Origin: MED-G105 sp038522945
GTDB taxonomy: Bacteria > Pseudomonadota > Alphaproteobacteria > Caulobacterales > Parvularculaceae
Assembly (NCBI GenBank): GCA_038522945.1
Contig: JBCBJV010000009.1
Coordinates: 88,000 to 151,999, forward strand
Length of the DNA: 64,000 bases
Direction: 5' to 3'
Numbering within the stretch: the first letter of the stretch is position 1; every line of letters starts with the position of its first letter. Made by a program: the position numbers and the translations under genes. The notes under the pieces were generated by a model. That model worked only from the letters and a program-made list of their open reading frames with translations. It made no database searches and was not told the DNA's origin. Shown piece by piece: positions 59,870 through 64,000 of the stretch.

Positions 59870-60107
59870 GAACCTCGCGGATAGTAGAACGCTTCAGGCG
59901 ATAATCAAAGGCGCAGCGCTCAAGGAACAACATCGTTGAGCATGGAAAGACGCGTTCTCTTATCTTTCGCTAAGTTCTCCCTTTTTTGGGCCTGAAGAAG
60001 CGGATAGGCTGCGAACTTATGGGCTCGGCACCCCAACCGGCCTGCGACTTTCGATCGCTGAATTTAAGTCGCAATAATCCACTAAGTCCGCTTAAGGAGA
60101 TCCTGCC

Positions 60108-63100
60108 TTGGGAAAAAGCAATTCCACGTTGATGGCCGCTCTCGTGCTGTTTTCGTTCGCTGCCGGATTGCTGGTGGGGACTGGGATTGACCGGGGCAAA
60201 GGTGAGCTCGCCGACAGCGCCGGCAACTCGTTGGTCGCGCCTCAGGCGCGCAACAGTGAGCAGGGCCCACAGCATCCCTTTCAGATCGTTCGCGGCGCGG
60301 ATGCGCCGCGGCCCGCTGAAAGCGTAGAAGGATTTGCCTACCGCCGCTTGACGATCGACTCAGAGAGCGATGCTCCTTCTGCCTGTTTCTCCTTTACCAG
60401 CCAGCTGGATAATACGGGTACGGTCAATTATGCCGATTTTGTCCGGATCGCGTCCGGAACTTCAACTGCAACGCGCCCGGCGGTCCGTGTTGACGGATCA
60501 AATCTATGTTTGCTGGGCCTTTCCTTCGCGCAGGATTATGAAGCAACCCTTTTAGAAGGTCTGCCAGATGCGCAAGGAGTAATCCTGCAATCACCGCAGT
60601 CGGTAAAAATTGCTTTTGGGGACCGACCGGCATTTGTCGGTTTTGCGGGTAGTGGTGTCATTCTTCCGCGCATGGATGCAGATGGTCTCGCGATTGAGAC
60701 TGTTAACGTTTCCGAAGTCGAGCTGGAAGTGTTTAGGGTTGCCGATCGCGCCCTCGTTCGAAAACGGGTTCTTGCGGGAGAGGCTGTCCAGGAAGGTCAG
60801 TACGCCTATGTTTATGGACAAGACGATGGGAAGGATGTTGGCACATCCGTTGTTAAGACATCACTTTCAGTTAAACGCGAACCAAACGCCAATGTGACAA
60901 CGGTGTTCCCGTTCGGCGCAGCATTGTCTGAGTTGAAAGCAGGGGCATATTTCGTCTCATTGAAAGATGCTTCTCCGGGACGCCAGGGACGACGGCGGAC
61001 CGCCGAAGCCTGGCGGTGGATCGTCTTTACTGACTTGGCACTCACAAGTTATCGCAGCTCGGAGGGGATGGATGTCGTTGTTCGCTCCATCAAAACGGCG
61101 CGCCCGTTGCAAAGTGTTTCTCTCCAGTTGATCGCTGAAAATAACGAAGTCTTGGCTACACGAACGACATCATCAGAAGGGCGAGCGAGCTTTCCACGGC
61201 CTGCGCTTGCCGGTGAGGGACCTCTCCGGCCCAAGATGATTTTTGCCTTCGGCGGGATGGATGACTTTGCAGCTTTGGATATCTCCCGCCCGCCCCTCGA
61301 TCTTTCCGATTTTGATACGGCGGGGCGGCGTTCGATCCCGGTGGTTGATGGTTATCTTTACACGGACCGGGGCATTTATCGCCCTGGTGAGACTGTTCAT
61401 TTGACAGGTCTCATGCGCAATCGCGCGGCGGAGGCCGTGGACCGCGCCGCGCAGCTTATTGTCAAAAAGCCCAACGGCATTGTTGCCAGTCGCGTGCGTG
61501 TGCTTGAGCCGCGGCTTGGATCAGCAAGTAGTTCATTCACCCTCCCGGCCTCGTCGCCCCGGGGTGTATGGACGGCCGAGCTAAATGCAGACGGGGTCGG
61601 CGTTGTGGCGCGTCAAACATTTTCCGTCGAAGACTTTGTCCCCCAGCGAATGGAGGTCTTGCTTGAGGCAAATGATTCCGACCCCCTCGTGCCAGGTGAG
61701 ACGAGAAAGGTGACTGCTACCGGGCGTTATTTTTACGGGGCGCCTGCAGCCGACTTGCGTGTGGAAGCGGAAGCGCGATTGCGCCTCGATCCCAATCCTT
61801 TTCCGACATTTAGCGAGTACCGATTTGGCCCCGTGGACGGACGTTTTTCAGAGCGCTTCCTGACATTTGATCCGGTGCGGACTGACGCAGACGGAAAAGC
61901 GGACGTCCAGCTTGTCATTGACGAGGCCGTTGCCGCCGAGGGGGCACCGCTACGCGCCGACCTTGTTGTTGGCATTGTGGAAGATGGTGGCCGAGTTGTG
62001 CGTGAGAGTGCGCGGATCCCGGTGCGCGCAAATCCCGACTATATCGGGCTCAAGGTTGCTAATGAAAATGGGTCCATCGGGGTCGGGGATGAAGCTATGA
62101 TCGATATAGTCGCCCTTGATCGCTTGGGTACTGCCCTGGAAGGTGAAGTTGAATGGCGCCTCGTTGAGGAGGACTACTGGTTCGACTGGTATCAACAGAA
62201 CGGTGAGTGGCGTTGGCGACGGTCATTTAAAGATATTCCGGTCTCCGACGGTCGGCTCAAAACGAGCCCGGAAGGCCTAGCTCAACTGAAACAGCGACTG
62301 GAGCCAGGCTCCTATCGCTTGACGGCCTTCAGACCTGGACAGAAGGCTAGGACTGACCTTCGCTTTTATGTGGGGTGGCGATCATATGGCGCAGGCGCGG
62401 ATCAACCAGACAAAGCCAGCCTGACACTCACTAGCCGGGACATCACACCGGGGGCACGAACTAAACTCTACCTTGATCCGCCTTACGCAGGCGAAGCGAC
62501 AATCATGGTTGCGACAGATAAAGTTGTTGAAATCCGCCGCATGCGCGTAGAAGAGGGCGGCCGAGAGATCACCATCGACACCAATCCAGAATGGGGTAGC
62601 GGTTTCTATGTGTTGGCAACGATCGTAACCAATCGTGATGCGTTAGACAGGCCAGTGCCACGCCGGGCCATGGGGCTCGCACATGTTCCCTTTGATATCG
62701 CCGATCGAGGCTTGTCTGTCAGTCTTGATCTCCCAGAAAGAGTCCGCCCACGGCAGGTCCTCGATGTTCCAATCTCGATCTCAGGATTGACGAGAGGGGA
62801 GGATGCCATGGTGACCTTGTCTGCCGTTGATGAGGGAATTCTTCGCCTGACCAAGTTTAAGTCGCCGGACCCTGCTGCCTTCTATTATGCAAAGAAGCAA
62901 TTTCCGATTGAGGTGCATGATGACTACGGAAGAATTCTGAACGCAAACCTTGCAGCGCCAACCGACTATGGTGGCGATCAGATTGGTGGGGAAGGGCTCA
63001 CGGTCGTTCCCACAAAGACAGTCGCTCTTTTTCAAGGTCCGGTCATGGTCGACGACGACGGAACGACGACGGTAAGGGTAACTTTGCCGGACTTCGCCGG

Positions 63101-64000
63101 GGAACTAAGACTGATGGCTGTTGCTTGGAGTGAACGCAAACTAGGTGCGCAATCCCGGCCGCTGACCGTTAGAGATTCCGTGGCAACTCTTGTTTCCCTG
63201 CCGCGTTTTCTGGCACCGGGCGACACCGCCTTGGCGAGCCTCTCAGTTGATAATGTGGAGGGCCCAACCGACGCGTTTCGGGCCGTCGGCAATGGCGAGG
63301 GCGTTCTGCGTGCCGAAAGCGATCTCCTTATTGAGCTTGACCAAGGTGAAACCTCCCGTAGCGATTTCGCGGTTTCCGCGGAAGAAAATGGGATTGGCGC
63401 AGTATTCGTCGATGTAACGGGCGAGCAAGGGTTCTCAGTCCGTAGCGAGTATCCCTTACAAGTTCGCTCGCCATTTCATCCCCGTACCAATATTTCTACC
63501 TCAACCCTTCAACCGGGGCAATCAATCACGCTGGATGCGAGCCTCCTTTCAAATCTGCAACCTGGATCGGCTGACGTCACAGTTGGGTTTTCGCCAATTT
63601 CAGGGATTGAGACCAACACGCTACTGGCTAGTCTTTCCCGCTATCCCTATGGATGTAGCGAGCAGCTTGTAAGTGTCGCGCTTCCCCTCTTGTACGCAAA
63701 TCAGCTGGCCTCGGTAGAAGGTCAAGGCGCCGGAGAAGTCCACCGCGAGAAAGTCCAAGAAGCTATCAATCGCTTGCTGGACCGTCAGGGAACGGATGGT
63801 GCGTTCGGGCTTTGGCGCGAAAACGACCGCGCGGCGACGGCCTGGCTAGGTGTCTATGTCACCGACTTTTTATGGCGCGCGAGTGAGTTGGGCTATGCCG
63901 TCCCGGCGGAAGCGCTTGATCGTGCCCTCGTGAGCCTCGGTCAAGTGGCTGACCCTCGAACCTGGGCCTATGGCATATATCGCGCTTCTTTTGTTCCTCC
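60108..64000 (+). CDS. alpha-2-macroglobulin family protein (5' part, runs off the window end)
   Basis: A large periplasmic protease trap. At least 1297 residues lie in the window. Start is TTG at 60108, with AAGGAG eight bases upstream. The N-terminal hydrophobic segment (about 8-24) has no lipobox cysteine. The macroglobulin domains include YLYTDRGIYRPGETVHLTG and GVWTAELNADG; later come PSGVIL-like segments and the thioester motif YPYGCSEQL with Cys1183 and Gln1186. In this family the thioester covalently holds a trapped protease, and penicillin-binding protein 1C is a common partner gene; the C-terminal end and any such partner are outside the window. Confidence 0.93.
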   Translation, partial: MGKSNSTLMAALVLFSFAAGLLVGTGIDRGKGELADSAGNSLVAPQARNSEQGPQHPFQIVRGADAPRPAESVEGFAYRRLTIDSESDAPSACFSFTSQLDNTGTVNYADFVRIASGTSTATRPAVRVDGSNLCLLGLSFAQDYEATLLEGLPDAQGVILQSPQSVKIAFGDRPAFVGFAGSGVILPRMDADGLAIETVNVSEVELEVFRVADRALVRKRVLAGEAVQEGQYAYVYGQDDGKDVGTSVVKTSLSVKREPNANVTTVFPFGAALSELKAGAYFVSLKDASPGRQGRRRTAEAWRWIVFTDLALTSYRSSEGMDVVVRSIKTARPLQSVSLQLIAENNEVLATRTTSSEGRASFPRPALAGEGPLRPKMIFAFGGMDDFAALDISRPPLDLSDFDTAGRRSIPVVDGYLYTDRGIYRPGETVHLTGLMRNRAAEAVDRAAQLIVKKPNGIVASRVRVLEPRLGSASSSFTLPASSPRGVWTAELNADGVGVVARQTFSVEDFVPQRMEVLLEANDSDPLVPGETRKVTATGRYFYGAPAADLRVEAEARLRLDPNPFPTFSEYRFGPVDGRFSERFLTFDPVRTDADGKADVQLVIDEAVAAEGAPLRADLVVGIVEDGGRVVRESARIPVRANPDYIGLKVANENGSIGVGDEAMIDIVALDRLGTALEGEVEWRLVEEDYWFDWYQQNGEWRWRRSFKDIPVSDGRLKTSPEGLAQLKQRLEPGSYRLTAFRPGQKARTDLRFYVGWRSYGAGADQPDKASLTLTSRDITPGARTKLYLDPPYAGEATIMVATDKVVEIRRMRVEEGGREITIDTNPEWGSGFYVLATIVTNRDALDRPVPRRAMGLAHVPFDIADRGLSVSLDLPERVRPRQVLDVPISISGLTRGEDAMVTLSAVDEGILRLTKFKSPDPAAFYYAKKQFPIEVHDDYGRILNANLAAPTDYGGDQIGGEGLTVVPTKTVALFQGPVMVDDDGTTTVRVTLPDFAGELRLMAVAWSERKLGAQSRPLTVRDSVATLVSLPRFLAPGDTALASLSVDNVEGPTDAFRAVGNGEGVLRAESDLLIELDQGETSRSDFAVSAEENGIGAVFVDVTGEQGFSVRSEYPLQVRSPFHPRTNISTSTLQPGQSITLDASLLSNLQPGSADVTVGFSPISGIETNTLLASLSRYPYGCSEQLVSVALPLLYANQLASVEGQGAGEVHREKVQEAINRLLDRQGTDGAFGLWRENDRAATAWLGVYVTDFLWRASELGYAVPAEALDRALVSLGQVADPRTWAYGIYRASFVP

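Overview
The window reads as one continuous stretch of an alphaproteobacterial chromosome, most like the Caulobacterales/Parvularculales/Maricaulales side of the class. Pointers are a MucR/Ros regulator, an LdtR-type MarR regulator divergent from hemB, the block ubiquinol-cytochrome c chaperone / DUF177 / plsX / fabH / ihfA / merR with bamE divergent, a DUF2842 protein, glyA-nrdR-nusB-thiL, TonB-dependent receptors, and a type II secretion locus next to a large lipoprotein gene and a TonB receptor gene as described for Caulobacter ElpS. The placement is inference; no 16S gene is present. No CRISPR array, prophage or insertion sequence was seen. GTG and TTG starts are common.

Layout. 1-2.8 kb: riboflavin operon ribD-ribE-ribB-ribH (minus strand, ribH cut by the window edge) behind an FMN riboswitch. 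2.9-5.2 kb: ArsR regulator plus BicA-like SulP transporter, with a palindromic operator candidate. 5.2-13.7 kb: mostly single genes: exported MsrA, a PEP-CTERM-like exported protein, purB, a helix-hairpin-helix membrane protein, an OmpA-like protein, tdh, hemB, ldtR and mucR. 14-17.5 kb: glyA, nrdR, nusB, thiL. 17.8-24.7 kb: TonB receptor, TPR-sulfotransferase, BCCT transporter and MarR regulator, then tRNA-Pro. 24.9-31.2 kb: merR, ihfA, fabH, plsX, DUF177 and cytochrome bc1 chaperone on the minus strand, bamE divergent, then a J-domain protein and a DUF2842 protein. 31.3-34.8 kb: ctaA, a convergent lipoprotein gene, and rplM-rpsI. 34.8-36.3 kb: a compact SdpR-like regulator / SdpI-like membrane protein / 25-residue hydrophobic peptide cluster driven by a near-consensus promoter that predicts a leaderless mRNA. 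36.4-38 kb: enoyl-CoA hydratase/isomerase and prepilin peptidase.

38-56.1 kb is the centrepiece. Two Pho-box-like direct-repeat sites stand in front of a 980-residue tandem-duplicated lipoprotein gene. A TonB receptor follows, then a terminator, then an uninterrupted gspC-D-E-F-G-H-I-J-K-L-M-N series ending in a small lipoprotein gene that overlaps gspN. With the nearby prepilin peptidase this is a complete type II secretion machine, plausibly serving the lipoprotein and plausibly tied to phosphate limitation.

56.1-64 kb: a divergent ZIP / CDF metal transporter pair around a palindrome, an exosortase-A-type O-glycosylation ligase (which fits the PEP-CTERM-like protein at 6.2 kb), tRNA-Arg, and the first 3.9 kb of a thioester-type alpha-2-macroglobulin.

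The least explained items are the small lipoprotein at the end of the gsp operon, the 25-residue peptide of the sdpR-like cluster, the duplicated lipoprotein with its Pho-like control region, and the PEP-CTERM protein with an extra tail. All family names were assigned by reading motifs; no database search was run.
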